64,000 nt of DNA from contig CAWJKP010000009.1 in NCBI GenBank assembly GCA_963843465.1, forward strand, positions 434,001 to 498,000, given 5' to 3'. This document shows positions 9,039-17,431 of this stretch, in pieces. This DNA comes from CAWJKP01 sp963843465. GTDB lineage: Bacteria > Planctomycetota > Planctomycetia > Pirellulales > Thermoguttaceae. Position numbers and translations under genes: made by a program. The notes under the pieces were generated by a model that saw only the letters and a list, made by a program, of their open reading frames with translations, had not been told where the DNA came from and did no database searches. How positions within the stretch are numbered: position 1 is the stretch's first letter; each line of letters starts with the position of its first letter.

Positions 9039-10616
9039 CTAGCGGTTCTTGCCGTAGCGGTCCAGAACGTCCTGGAGGATGAAGGGCTTGGGCATCGGCT
9101 CGTCATTCTTCTCCAGGAAGCGGATGTAGTCTTTGCAGACGTCGGCCAGGTCGTCGCCCACGGTGCGGTCTTCGATGATCTCGGGATACTTGTCGATCAG
9201 CTTCCGCCAGAGGCCCAGGCCCGTCTCGAACGACTTCTTGGCCGGCACCAGGTCGGCCATCTCGAAGGCCCGCTCGGCCACGTAAATCGCTTTGCGGGCG
9301 TCGCGGGCCTGCTCGGTCCGCTCGATTTTGGCCCGCAGACGCCAGTAATCATAGTTGACGATCTGCCGGTAGCGGCTGATGATCCGCACCGTATCTTCAA
9401 CGTCGTTGAGCTGCTCGACGATGCGGCGGGCCTCGCCGTGGTCGCGGCCGGTGATCCGCTTCAGCACGTCCTCGTGGCTGACGCGAAGCTTGGATTGCGC
9501 CGCGTTGACCAGCACGTGGTCCTTGGTGGTCCGCTTGGCCAGGGCGACCGCCATCGCCCGCTTCTCCTCGGCGCTGAGCGCCTCGCGTCGCTCATCCTCG
9601 ATCTTCTGCCGCAGGCCGGGCCTGAGGGCTTCAAGCTGCTGGCGGAGGCGGTGGGCCGACTTCTCCAGCTTCTCCTGGTCGAAGAGGTGGATCACCTTGC
9701 CGTCGTAGGTCGTAACAATGTCGCGGATGCCGAAGGGCGTGCGGTCCGGCGGCGTGAGATAATCCTCCTGGGAGCCTTTACCGTCGGTCCATTCGCGCTC
9801 CGCCTTTTCCCAGGCCCGCTTGATCTTGTCTCCGAAGATGCCGTCCTTCTCCAGGGCGTCGGCATAGTTCATCTGCGACATCGTGCGGTCGGAGTAGAAG
9901 CAGACCGGGCTCTGGTTCCTCAGCGAGCCGCCGTGGTCGACGATGTCTTCCGCCCGCTCATACCAGGTCTTGGCCACCAGCCAGTTGTCGCGCTCGTCCA
10001 GCGGGCGGGGGCTGGAGATCAGCGGGTCGCGGACGTGGATCCCGTAGAAGTCGTCGGGGTCCCTGTAGAGCCTGCGGAACTGCACCGACTCGTCGGAGCG
10101 GCCGATCTTCTGCCCGGTGAACCAGCCCACGTACCGGGCCAGCCGCGGCTCGTGCTCGTTGTAGCGCAGGCCGTCCTGGAGATACTGGATGCCCTTGATC
10201 ACCCAGCGGAAGCGGTCGCGATAGTCGTCCTGGAACTCGGCGGAGACGTTGTAGGAGAGGTTCCAGGCCTGGAACTTCCAGACCTCGATGAAGTGCGGCT
10301 CGACCTTGGTGATCTGCCGCAGCGTGGCCGAGAGGTTGTCCCAGTCCTTCTTCATCTTGTAGTCGTTGGCCTTCTTCCAGAGGATGTTGGCGGCGATGCC
10401 CCGCATGCCGAAAGTGGCCAGCTTGACGGTCTCGCCGGTGGGATCCATCTCGCCCAACTGGGTCTCGCTCAGGCCGGAGCTCTCGCGGAGCCGGGCCAAC
10501 GAGTACGGAGGAGCGTCCTTGGCCCTCGGCCGGCCCAGCTCATAAAGCGGAAAGAAGAGCACGAATATCCCCAACGCGTAGACGATCTTGCGGACGAACG
10601 ATGGTCGCGGATTCAT
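9039..10616 (-). CDS. Membrane-anchored protein of an ABC-2 exporter operon, unknown function
   Basis: A 525-residue protein. One N-terminal membrane segment (KIVYALGIFVLFFPLYELG, residues ~10-28) is followed by a large soluble region rich in Trp, Tyr and charged helices (for example ILWKKANDYKMKKDWDNLSA and KVEPHFIEVWKFQAWNLSY) that has a TPR-like look. I do not recognise a named family. The ATG overlaps the stop of the permease gene as ATGA, so it is translationally coupled and last in a three-gene ABC-2 exporter operon. It is likely a periplasm-facing accessory protein of that exporter (inference). The open frame continues upstream to 11591, but that part is antisense-type shadow within the permease gene. 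Confidence 0.7.
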   Translation of the reverse strand: MNPRPSFVRKIVYALGIFVLFFPLYELGRPRAKDAPPYSLARLRESSGLSETQLGEMDPTGETVKLATFGMRGIAANILWKKANDYKMKKDWDNLSATLRQITKVEPHFIEVWKFQAWNLSYNVSAEFQDDYRDRFRWVIKGIQYLQDGLRYNEHEPRLARYVGWFTGQKIGRSDESVQFRRLYRDPDDFYGIHVRDPLISSPRPLDERDNWLVAKTWYERAEDIVDHGGSLRNQSPVCFYSDRTMSQMNYADALEKDGIFGDKIKRAWEKAEREWTDGKGSQEDYLTPPDRTPFGIRDIVTTYDGKVIHLFDQEKLEKSAHRLRQQLEALRPGLRQKIEDERREALSAEEKRAMAVALAKRTTKDHVLVNAAQSKLRVSHEDVLKRITGRDHGEARRIVEQLNDVEDTVRIISRYRQIVNYDYWRLRAKIERTEQARDARKAIYVAERAFEMADLVPAKKSFETGLGLWRKLIDKYPEIIEDRTVGDDLADVCKDYIRFLEKNDEPMPKPFILQDVLDRYGKNR

Positions 10617-12541
10617 CGGGCAATCTCCCGCGTCTTGAGGAAGAAGAACCCAGCCACAAACAGCGGCACGAGGAAGGCCAGCGTCGTCAGCAGGTGTACG
10701 ACGAGCGTGTTGAGGTCGACGTTGTAGCCGTAGGCCACGAAGCCGGAGTAGCTGAAGTCGCCGAAGGAAGGCAGGATCGAGGACATCAAGCGGAGGAAGT
10801 ATTCCGCCGGCACGTCCATCATCTTGACCATCGTCGTGCCCAGGCCCGGATCGAGATCGCTGACCACGTTCTGCTGCTTGACGATGCGGTCCAAGGACTC
10901 GAACGGCCCGCCGCCCATGACCTGGTGGTAGGCCAGCTCGGTCATGAAGTCGTTGAATAGTCCGCCGACCAGGGCGCCCAGCGTGGCGGTCAAAGCCACG
11001 GGTCCGCTGAGGAACGTGCTGAACATCACGCCGAAAGCGATCATCAGCACCATCTGCATCCAGATGCCCAGGTAGGCCTTGACGAAGTTCAGCTCGAAGG
11101 AGGCGTCGCCGGCGCGGATGTAGAGGTCCCGCTGGGAAGCGCCGAAATACTGCGCCGGCTCCAGGCAGCGAAGCCAGACCTCGAAGCGGCCGTTGTCGGA
11201 GAGGTCGCGGAAGAGGTCGAATTCGGTCTTCTTCAACAGCTTGGGATCGTACTGGTCCGAGGGCGGGCTGATCACCATGCCCTTGGCAGTCGGCGTCTTG
11301 CGGAGGATGATCTGCTTGCTGGAGTAGTTGACGATCTTCCGCGGCAGGGCGATCTTCTTGATGGCGAACTCCATCGACTCGAAGATCTCCGTTTCCACCG
11401 TCAGCCCGTTCTTGGGGTTCCGCACGGAAAGGCTGCCCAGCACGCCCTTCTCGATGTTGCCCTTGTAGGTGCGGAAGACGCCGATGTTCATCTCCACCGG
11501 CACTTCCCGGGGGTACTGGCGGGGGTCGAGATGGAAGGTCCAGATGGCCGCCGCCTGCGACCCGCCTTGGATGAAACTGCGGTAGGTCCACTCGTCGCCG
11601 CAGTTGATGCCCCGTGCGGCGTCGATCCCCGAGCGGTCGCGGAAGAGGAGTTTCCCGTAGACCGGCACGCGGGCGACCAAGGCCCCCCGCGGCGGCCCCA
11701 GGTTGTAGTCCAGCTTGGCCACCGTCTTGCCCGAAGCGTCGGTGGTCCGCCGGATCGTGTACGTCAGGTCGTGCGTGTGGCCGGCCTCTTCATCCACGTG
11801 GATCGTGCGGCTGCCGGTCGGGAGGGCCGGGTCGATGTGGAACCGATGGCGGTGTCCCTGGTCCCGCGTGGTCTGGAGGTCCAGCTTGCCGCCGGCCTGC
11901 GCTGCGGCCGCCTTCTCCAGCCGGGCGACGTCGGCCGCATCAATGGCGTGACGGTGACTCAGGCCGCGAACCACGAAACCGTAACTCAACAGGCACATCG
12001 CGCCCAGCAGGACCGTGCCCACGATGCTGAAGCCCAAAATCCGCCCCAGCACGATCTCGCTGGGGCGGACCGGCTTGGTGACCACCGTGTGCAGCGTGCG
12101 GTTGCGGATGTCGTTGGGCAAGCTCAACGCGGAAAGGAACAGCGCCAACAACAGCACCAGGTAACTGGTTGCCGACAAGACCACGTCCAGGTAGAGGCGG
12201 CCGGGATGGGAGCTGGACGGATCGAGGAACCAACCGGCAAACAGCAGCACCACCACGAACACGGCGAAGGCCACCACCACGCGGCGGCGTATCGATTCCT
12301 TGACCGCCAGCCAGGAAAGCGCCCAGACCCGGCGGGGTGAGAGCCGGAACAGGTCTTGGGCGCCGGAAACCAAGAGGCCGGCAAGCCTTGAGAAGGCGGC
12401 GCCCGGCCCGCGCTGCAGGGCGACCACCAGCAGGCCGCCGAGCGTCAGCAGCACCGCCAGTCCGCCGACGATCAGCAGCCAGTGGAGCGAAGCCAGTTGC
12501 CACCACTCGGAAAAGGGAGGTACCGGATGTTCATTGACCAT
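10613..12541 (-). CDS. ABC-2 type transporter permease with large extracytoplasmic insert
   Basis: A 642-residue membrane protein. There is a lone N-terminal helix (LHWLLIVGGLAVLLTLGG), then the ABC-2 core: AVKESIRRRVVVAFAVFVVV and SLPNDIRNRTLHTVVTKPV, the latter being the usual cytoplasmic signature of ABC-2 permeases. A large hydrophilic insert of roughly 280 residues follows, then the C-terminal helices (MVLMIAFGVMFSTFLSGPVA and beyond). The start overlaps the ATPase gene by 11 bases and the stop overlaps the next gene. The substrate cannot be read from sequence. Confidence 0.82.
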   Translation of the reverse strand: MVNEHPVPPFSEWWQLASLHWLLIVGGLAVLLTLGGLLVVALQRGPGAAFSRLAGLLVSGAQDLFRLSPRRVWALSWLAVKESIRRRVVVAFAVFVVVLLFAGWFLDPSSSHPGRLYLDVVLSATSYLVLLLALFLSALSLPNDIRNRTLHTVVTKPVRPSEIVLGRILGFSIVGTVLLGAMCLLSYGFVVRGLSHRHAIDAADVARLEKAAAAQAGGKLDLQTTRDQGHRHRFHIDPALPTGSRTIHVDEEAGHTHDLTYTIRRTTDASGKTVAKLDYNLGPPRGALVARVPVYGKLLFRDRSGIDAARGINCGDEWTYRSFIQGGSQAAAIWTFHLDPRQYPREVPVEMNIGVFRTYKGNIEKGVLGSLSVRNPKNGLTVETEIFESMEFAIKKIALPRKIVNYSSKQIILRKTPTAKGMVISPPSDQYDPKLLKKTEFDLFRDLSDNGRFEVWLRCLEPAQYFGASQRDLYIRAGDASFELNFVKAYLGIWMQMVLMIAFGVMFSTFLSGPVALTATLGALVGGLFNDFMTELAYHQVMGGGPFESLDRIVKQQNVVSDLDPGLGTTMVKMMDVPAEYFLRLMSSILPSFGDFSYSGFVAYGYNVDLNTLVVHLLTTLAFLVPLFVAGFFFLKTREIAR

Positions 12542-13427
12542 CGCCGGCGCCTCCCCGCACGCGGCGGCCGGGCCGCGCCTCGCTCTGGGCGATGATGTGC
12601 AGGAACAGGTCTTCCAGCGTCGTCGTGGGGTTGCCCACGAACTTCACCGTGCCGCCGTGCCTTTCGATCACCTCCTTGACCTCCTCCACGGCCGCCTCGC
12701 TGAGGCCCGTGGCGCGAATGTCGGTCTCGTCGCGGAGCTTCAACAGGCTGTCCACCCGGCCCAACTCCTTCAACTCGCCCTGGTAGAGGATGCCGATCCG
12801 GTCGCAGACGTCCTGCACGTCGGCCAGCAGGTGGCTGCACATGACGACCGTCTTACCCTGCTTCTTCAGCTTCAGGATCAGGTCTTTCATGTCCCGGGTG
12901 CCGATCGGGTCCAGGCCGGAGGTCGGCTCGTCCAGCAGGACCAGCTCGGGATCGTTGATCAGGGCCTGGGCCAGTCCGATGCGGCGGGTCATGCCCTTGG
13001 AATACTCTTTCAATTGCCGCCGCTTGGCCCCCGTGAGCCCCACCATCTCGATCAACCGCCCCACCCGCTGGCGGCGGACTTCGGCCGGCATGTCGAACAG
13101 CTTCCCGTAGAAATCGAGCGTTTCCTCGGCGTTGAGGAAGCGGTAGAGGTAGGACTCTTCCGGCAGGTAGCCGATCCGCTCGTTCTTGGTGACCTCGGTG
13201 GCGTCTTTGCCGAAGACCAAGGCCTGGCCGCTGGTGGGGAACAGCAGACCCAGGAGCAGCTTGATGGTGGTGGTCTTTCCCGAGCCGTTAGGCCCGAGCA
13301 GACCGAAGATTTCCCCGCGACGGATCTCCAGGTCCAGGGCTTTCAGCGCCCGGACCTTCTGGCGGCCCCAGAAGTCGCGGTAGACTTTGCTGAGACTGCG
13401 GGTCTCGATTACCGTATCTGGCTGCAT
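12531..13427 (-). CDS. ABC-2 exporter ATP-binding protein
   Basis: A 298-residue ATPase of the CcmA/DrrA type. Walker A is GPNGSGKTTTIKLLLGLL, the Q-loop region is IGYLPEESYLYRFL, the signature is YSKGMTRRIGLAQALI, Walker B is LVLLDEPTSGLDP and the switch His is VVMCSHLLADV. A C-terminal extension of ~80 residues (LSEAAVEEVKEVIERHGG) is common in planctomycete exporters. ATG 13427 has a strong AGGAGG seven bases upstream. It is first gene of the ATPase-permease-accessory operon. Confidence 0.9.
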   Translation of the reverse strand: MQPDTVIETRSLSKVYRDFWGRQKVRALKALDLEIRRGEIFGLLGPNGSGKTTTIKLLLGLLFPTSGQALVFGKDATEVTKNERIGYLPEESYLYRFLNAEETLDFYGKLFDMPAEVRRQRVGRLIEMVGLTGAKRRQLKEYSKGMTRRIGLAQALINDPELVLLDEPTSGLDPIGTRDMKDLILKLKKQGKTVVMCSHLLADVQDVCDRIGILYQGELKELGRVDSLLKLRDETDIRATGLSEAAVEEVKEVIERHGGTVKFVGNPTTTLEDLFLHIIAQSEARPGRRVRGGAGDGQ

Positions 13428-14163
13428 AGCGTCCCTCCTGGTCGTGCGGACAGGCGTTAATACGTCGCGGGCCAGTCGGGGGTTCGAGCGTTTGACGTGA
13501 GAAAATAAGTGGTCGGTGGCTAGTGGTCAGTGGCCACGACGCCCCACCGGGAGGGGGGATTTGAGATTTGTGATCTGAGATCCAAGACCGCCCCGCTAGG
13601 TCGCACTTCGCCGCTTACCCTCACGCTGGCCACCTCTGGGGGGAATCGAATCACAGGAACCGTCGGCCGGCTGTTGTACCCCCACGATAGATAGGGTACG
13701 ATAATCGTTCGTCGCTCAAGCGCCGACGGGCGGTGCGCCAAGTGAGTCGTTCGTCGAGCACGACTAGCTCGGACATCAGCGGAGGGCGACTTACTCCACC
13801 ATTTCCGTCTCGCAGAGCGTTGGGAATTTCGTAGGCGGCACGCGGTTAGCTGTTACCTTGTAAAATATCTTGTACGATGGCAGCATGAAATCCGGCTGGT
13901 TGCCGTAGAAGAAAGCCGGGTGAAGAGGTGATGTTGGGCAGGTGGGAGGTTGCATGTGCCGAGCCTCGGTGGTTCCATGTGTCAGGCCTCGGTGGTTGCT
14001 GACGATTGGGTCGTTAAGGGATGCCACATTCACGTTGAGGATGTGGAGTTGTCGGTTTCTCCCGATCACCTCGGAGGCGTTGTTTTTCAAGCGTGCTTTT
14101 CATCGACTTCACCCCGGAAATTGGCGAAAGCGATCAAGATAGCCCAGCAAACGTGCCTTCCTA
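13428..14163. other. Gene-poor region with repeat words
   Basis: 736 bases without a gene I can support. It contains the word family gtggctagtggtcagtgg at about 13508-13537 and the doubled word gcctcggtggtt at about 13965-14000. From about 13780 the base composition drops and stays lower through 15160, matching the following HEPN-like gene. Short open frames on both strands here lack ribosome sites and similarity to anything I know. One (13950-14231, plus strand) has a fairly protein-like C-terminal half and could be a remnant. Confidence 0.4.
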
Positions 14164-14313
14164 ATGCCGAGGTACGAAAACGATGGATACGAGAATGTGG
14201 AACGGGCGATTCTCTATATGCTCCAGTATGAAGGCGTATTGCGAAACCTTGCGAATGGCAGAATGCTTGAGTTCAAGTTTTTGATACTCGCTCTGAAGCG
14301 GTACAAGGATTGA
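14164..14313 (+). CDS. Possible 49-residue protein coupled to the HEPN-like gene
   Basis: The frame MPRYENDGYENVERAILYML... ends in LILALKRYKD with TGA one base before the next ATG (TGACATG). Its charged/hydrophobic alternation and low GC are like a real small helical protein. It is too short to classify and has no strong ribosome site, so it may instead be the remnant 3' end of a longer lost gene. If real, the spacing suggests it is co-translated with the HEPN-like protein, an arrangement usual for toxin-antitoxin or immunity pairs (inference). Confidence 0.4.
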   Translation: MPRYENDGYENVERAILYMLQYEGVLRNLANGRMLEFKFLILALKRYKD

Positions 14314-14314
14314 C

Positions 14315-15157
14315 ATGGCTACACTTGAAATGTTCTTGAAAACCGGGCAGCTTGGTCCGATTCGGCTTGGCATGGATCCGTTTGAGGTGTTCTCTGTGCT
14401 TGGTGATCCGCAGGATCAGTCGCGAAAAAAGAACCCGTTGGAACTCAAGTACGGGGCCCTTCATCTCACGTTTTGGAAACACGCGGGGCAGGCAAAGCCA
14501 CAACTCCTGGACATTGCGTTGTACTGCCAACCGGCCTACCAGGGAGTTCCAGAGCCGGTAACCCTGACGGACTTGAATCCAAACGGCGCAACCACGGAGC
14601 GTGAATTTCGATCATTCTTGCATGGCATTGCGTACCTGCCGTCGCACTTGGTTGACGGAGTGTCAGGAAGGCATCTGATTATGCCCTCGGGCGTAGTCGC
14701 GTGTTTCACAGACGGAAGGTTGCACAGTCTGAAACTGTCCCAACAACAGTCGAAGGAAAAGGCGGCATCCCCGCTATCTGACGAGCGTGAACCATCCATC
14801 GCACAGATCGAGCAGATGCTTGCAGAAGCAGAATCTTTGATGAGTTCGGGTATGACGCGCGGGGCGATTGTGCTCGCATGGGCTGGGTTGGAGGCGACTC
14901 TAAGGCGAGTTGCACTGAATGTGGGACTGCGGGGGCAGATCGGTGTTCAGCCCACAATTCTCGTGAGAGAATTGTATTCACGACGGATTCTTGAGACGGC
15001 GGAGGTGAATTTTCTAGAGGAGGCGAGACAAGCCCGAACGGCTGTGGTGCACGGCCTAGCGGCGTACCATCTCCCCGACGACCTTATTCCGCGGACGATC
15101 AATATCGCAAAGCAACTGTTAGAGAGGGAAAGGGAAAGTCAAGCAACGCCCCCTTAG
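14315..15157 (+). CDS. Two-domain protein with C-terminal HEPN-like region
   Basis: A 280-residue protein. Residues 1-135 begin GQLGPIRLGMDPFEVFSVLG, a pattern I have seen in small immunity-like or SMI1-adjacent proteins but cannot name. Residues ~160-275 are helical and contain AWAGLEATLRRVALNVGL followed by RTAVVHG, an R-x4-H motif (R241-H246) of the kind that forms HEPN RNase active sites. Many HEPN domains with this motif act in toxin-antitoxin, abortive infection or restriction. GC is clearly below that of the neighbours, so transfer is plausible. HEPN is inferred from the motif and helices only. Confidence 0.6.
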   Translation: MATLEMFLKTGQLGPIRLGMDPFEVFSVLGDPQDQSRKKNPLELKYGALHLTFWKHAGQAKPQLLDIALYCQPAYQGVPEPVTLTDLNPNGATTEREFRSFLHGIAYLPSHLVDGVSGRHLIMPSGVVACFTDGRLHSLKLSQQQSKEKAASPLSDEREPSIAQIEQMLAEAESLMSSGMTRGAIVLAWAGLEATLRRVALNVGLRGQIGVQPTILVRELYSRRILETAEVNFLEEARQARTAVVHGLAAYHLPDDLIPRTINIAKQLLERERESQATPP

Positions 15158-15164
15158 GAAGCAT

Positions 15165-15245
15165 TGGTGGGTCGAGCGCAGCGAGCTCCGCTGCAAGAAT
15201 TACGCCCAAAAACTTTTGGGGCTCGCTGCGCTCGACCCACCCTAC
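15165..15245. repeat. Inverted repeat gtgggtcgagcgcagcgagc
   Basis: The left arm gtgggtcgagcgcagcgagc matches the complement of gctcgctgcgctcgacccac, with an ~40-base spacer containing the short palindrome cccaaaaacttttgggg. Such arms recur around planctomycete genes. It lies just 3' of the HEPN-like gene and could serve as a terminator. Confidence 0.8.
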
Positions 15246-15320
15246 CCACCATCGCACCCGGCTCGCTGCAAGAATTGACGCCGGCCCGGCACCGGGATAG
15301 GATAGCAGTGCAGGTACACC

Positions 15321-15887
15321 ATGCCGACTACCAAGCCGCTGATTACCGCCGATTTTCTGCTGCGGACTCCCAACCTGGGACGGTGCGAACTGGTCTGCGG
15401 GGAGTTGATTCGGATGCCGTTTGCCGGATACGAGCATGGAGCGGTCATTAGCAACGTCGCGGGCCTTCTTGGGACCTTCGTGTCGCAAGCGGGGCTCGGC
15501 CAGGTCGTCGGAGCCGGAACCGGATTCCACATCGCCCACGACCCGGATACCGTCCGGGCGCCGGACGTGGCCTTCGTCGCCGCGGACCGGCTGCCGTCGC
15601 CGGAACCCAAGGGCTTCTTTCCCGGGCCGCCCGACCTGGCCGTGGAAGTAGTCTCGCCAGATGATCGCGATAGCGAGGTACAGGCGAAGGTAAAGAGTTG
15701 GCTCGACGCCGGCTGCCAAATCGTTTGGCTGGTCGATCCCCGGCGGCAGACGGTCCAAGTCTTCCAAAGCCGCAGCGAGGCCAGAGTTCTCGGCTTGTCC
15801 GATAGGCTCTCCGGCGAGCCGCTGCTGCCCGGGTTCTCCCTGGCGGTGGCGGAGATCTTCACGAAGAATACAGGAGTTAGAAGTTAG
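15321..15887 (+). CDS. Uma2 family endonuclease (DUF820)
   Basis: A 188-residue protein of the Uma2 restriction-endonuclease-like fold. Visible features are RCELVCGELIRMP (strand pair), VRAPDVAFVAADRLP with the conserved Asp, and the catalytic core DLAVEVVSPDDRDSEVQAKV (E-x-V-S-P-D), followed by WLDAGCQIVWLVDPRRQTVQVF. Uma2 proteins are very numerous in cyanobacteria and planctomycetes and are thought to be mobile nucleases, but a defined role is lacking. The last codons (TGVRS-stop) are supplied by the agttag repeat that follows. Confidence 0.88.
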   Translation: MPTTKPLITADFLLRTPNLGRCELVCGELIRMPFAGYEHGAVISNVAGLLGTFVSQAGLGQVVGAGTGFHIAHDPDTVRAPDVAFVAADRLPSPEPKGFFPGPPDLAVEVVSPDDRDSEVQAKVKSWLDAGCQIVWLVDPRRQTVQVFQSRSEARVLGLSDRLSGEPLLPGFSLAVAEIFTKNTGVRS

Positions 15888-15969
15888 GAGTTAGAAGTTC
15901 GAGGTTACAAATCCACGACCGCTGCCGCTCCGCCATTCTAACTTCTAACTCCTAACTTCTAACTCCTCC
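15878..15969. repeat. taggagttagaagtt word repeat with inverted second half
   Basis: The words gttagaagttaggagttaga occur first in one orientation and then as ctaacttctaactcctaact, so the element folds back on itself around a GC-rich centre. A longer relative lies at 46470-46621. It separates the convergent Uma2 and AnmK genes and gives Uma2 its stop codon. Confidence 0.85.
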
Positions 15970-17244
15970 CTAGATCGCGCTGCGCAGCGGCCGCACCTCG
16001 GGCCGGGCGGTGGTAAACTCCTCCATCAACCGCTGCCAACTCTGCGGAGAGCCGGGCGTGAGCCGGCCCAGCACGCGGCAGGTCTCCGCCCCGGTCACCG
16101 CCGGATGGTTCGCGGGAACCTGGTCCAAATGGAGCAGGGCCATCAGGGCCACGCTCGCCGGCCCCAAAACTTCGCTGGCCAGCCCAAAGTCCGCCATCCG
16201 GCGAATCAATATCTCGGGCAACCGGCCGACGAGCTCGCCCAAGAGCATCCCATTCTGCTGGCCGCCGCCGGTGAGGATGATCTCCCGCACGCGGAGATCC
16301 TCGGGCAACCGCTGGGCAATGGTCTGGGCAATCGACTCCACCAGAAAGTGAGTCGCCGAACAGAGCAAGTCTCGCACCGACCAGCCGCGATCCACGGCCA
16401 GCCGCAGGGCCCCCGAGAGGAACCGCTCGGGGCGAACGCCGTGCGGGTGCCACCGCGGCAGCGGCGTCTTGAAATAAGGGTCCTGGAGCCAGGCATCGAT
16501 CAACTCGGGGATCCGACGCCCTTGCACCGCCAGCCGGCCGCCCGGATCGAAACTCTGCTCGCCGGCGGTGAGCTTTTGCGTCAACAGGTCGAGGAGCCAG
16601 AGGCCCGGGCCGAGATCGAAAGCCACGATCCGCGAGGCCGGATGACTGCCGGCGTCGGCCGGAAGATAGGTCATGTGGATCGTGCGGCCGAGATCCAAGA
16701 GCCATCGGCCCTGCTGGCGGTCGCGCAAGAGAAACCACTCGGCCAGCGCCGTGATCGGTCCGCCCATGCCGCTGGCAGCCAGGTCGCGGGCGGGGAAGGC
16801 GTCGATCACGTTCTGGCCCGTCAGCTCCGCCAGCCGGGCCGCGTCGCAGAGGCCCAGGTAGCCCGCATGGACCTTCCCGTGCGTCCAGAACCCCGGGTCG
16901 TGAACACCGATCGCCAAGAGCTGCGTCGGCGGCAGCCGCACCTCGGCCAAAAGCTCGGCAACCAAGGCCGCCTGGATCTCGGCCAACTGCGACCGCAGCA
17001 TGGTGATCCTGCCCAGGCTGTCCGCCGCCGACTCGCCGGACGGCGCAGGGAAGAGGGCCGACGTCTCGGCAGGCACGATCGCCTGGAGCGAGCCGGCCAC
17101 CTCCGCCCGGAGCAACGCCCCCCGGCCGGCCGACCCCACCAGCACGCCGGTTATCCGGCCGCAGTCGGAGGAGACCAGCAGCCCCATCGTCCAGCGGCGG
17201 CTCTGGGCAGCGTGCGGGCTATCCGTGCGAAGACGTAGGACCAT
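15970..17244 (-). CDS. Anhydro-N-acetylmuramic acid kinase-like protein
   Basis: A 424-residue ASKHA-fold protein resembling AnmK, which phosphorylates anhydro-MurNAc during peptidoglycan recycling. Landmarks are NVIDAFPARDLAASGMGGPI, WLLDLGRTIHMTYLP (equivalent to the NIGGIANLT strand), FDLGPGLWLLDLLT (equivalent to FDTGPGN) and the C-terminal REIILTGGGQQNGMLLGEL. The usual GSHGQT-type catalytic loop reads IGVHDPGFWTHG here and the FDxGPG Thr is changed, so substrate or activity may differ. A start at ATG 17187 (MGLLVSS) is also possible. Neighbour genes do not clarify the pathway. Confidence 0.72.
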   Translation of the reverse strand: MVLRLRTDSPHAAQSRRWTMGLLVSSDCGRITGVLVGSAGRGALLRAEVAGSLQAIVPAETSALFPAPSGESAADSLGRITMLRSQLAEIQAALVAELLAEVRLPPTQLLAIGVHDPGFWTHGKVHAGYLGLCDAARLAELTGQNVIDAFPARDLAASGMGGPITALAEWFLLRDRQQGRWLLDLGRTIHMTYLPADAGSHPASRIVAFDLGPGLWLLDLLTQKLTAGEQSFDPGGRLAVQGRRIPELIDAWLQDPYFKTPLPRWHPHGVRPERFLSGALRLAVDRGWSVRDLLCSATHFLVESIAQTIAQRLPEDLRVREIILTGGGQQNGMLLGELVGRLPEILIRRMADFGLASEVLGPASVALMALLHLDQVPANHPAVTGAETCRVLGRLTPGSPQSWQRLMEEFTTARPEVRPLRSAI

Positions 17245-17250
17245 CGGAGG

Positions 17251-17415
17251 AAGAATGAAGAATGAAAAATGAAAAATGAAAAATGAAGGCGGAGGGCGGA
17301 GAGATGGTGGCTGAGAGCAGAGGCACTGAAGGACAGAGGAGTTGCGACCGACGGCGCCGCACTCAATCCCTTATCCCTTATCCCTTATCTCTCATCCCTT
17401 ATCCTTCCTCCTTCC
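17251..17415. repeat. Simple word repeats aaaaatgaaaaatg and cccttatcccttatc
   Basis: Two adjoining arrays: gaaaaatgaaaaatgaaaaa (17251-17288) and several tandem copies of the word cccttatc with variants such as tctcatcc (about 17366-17410). They are low complexity and carry no coding signal. The first array is related to the inverted repeat at 4262-4353. Confidence 0.8.
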
Positions 17416-17431
17416 ACCTTCATCCTTCCAT

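Noticed and set aside
9039..11591. An 850-codon frame that would join the membrane-anchored protein to sequence inside the ABC-2 permease gene
   Set aside because: The part upstream of 10616 is an alternate frame of the permease; the credible start is ATG 10616 with an N-terminal membrane helix and ATGA coupling.
13640..13680. A ggggggaatcgaatcac stretch resembling a tRNA T-arm on the minus strand
   Set aside because: The flanking five-base stems do not pair, and no acceptor, D or anticodon arms can be built around it.
13950..14231. A 93-codon plus-strand frame upstream of the HEPN-like gene
   Set aside because: Its second half looks protein-like, but it lacks a ribosome site and overlaps the better-placed 49-codon ORF in another frame; it may be a remnant, not a gene I can support.
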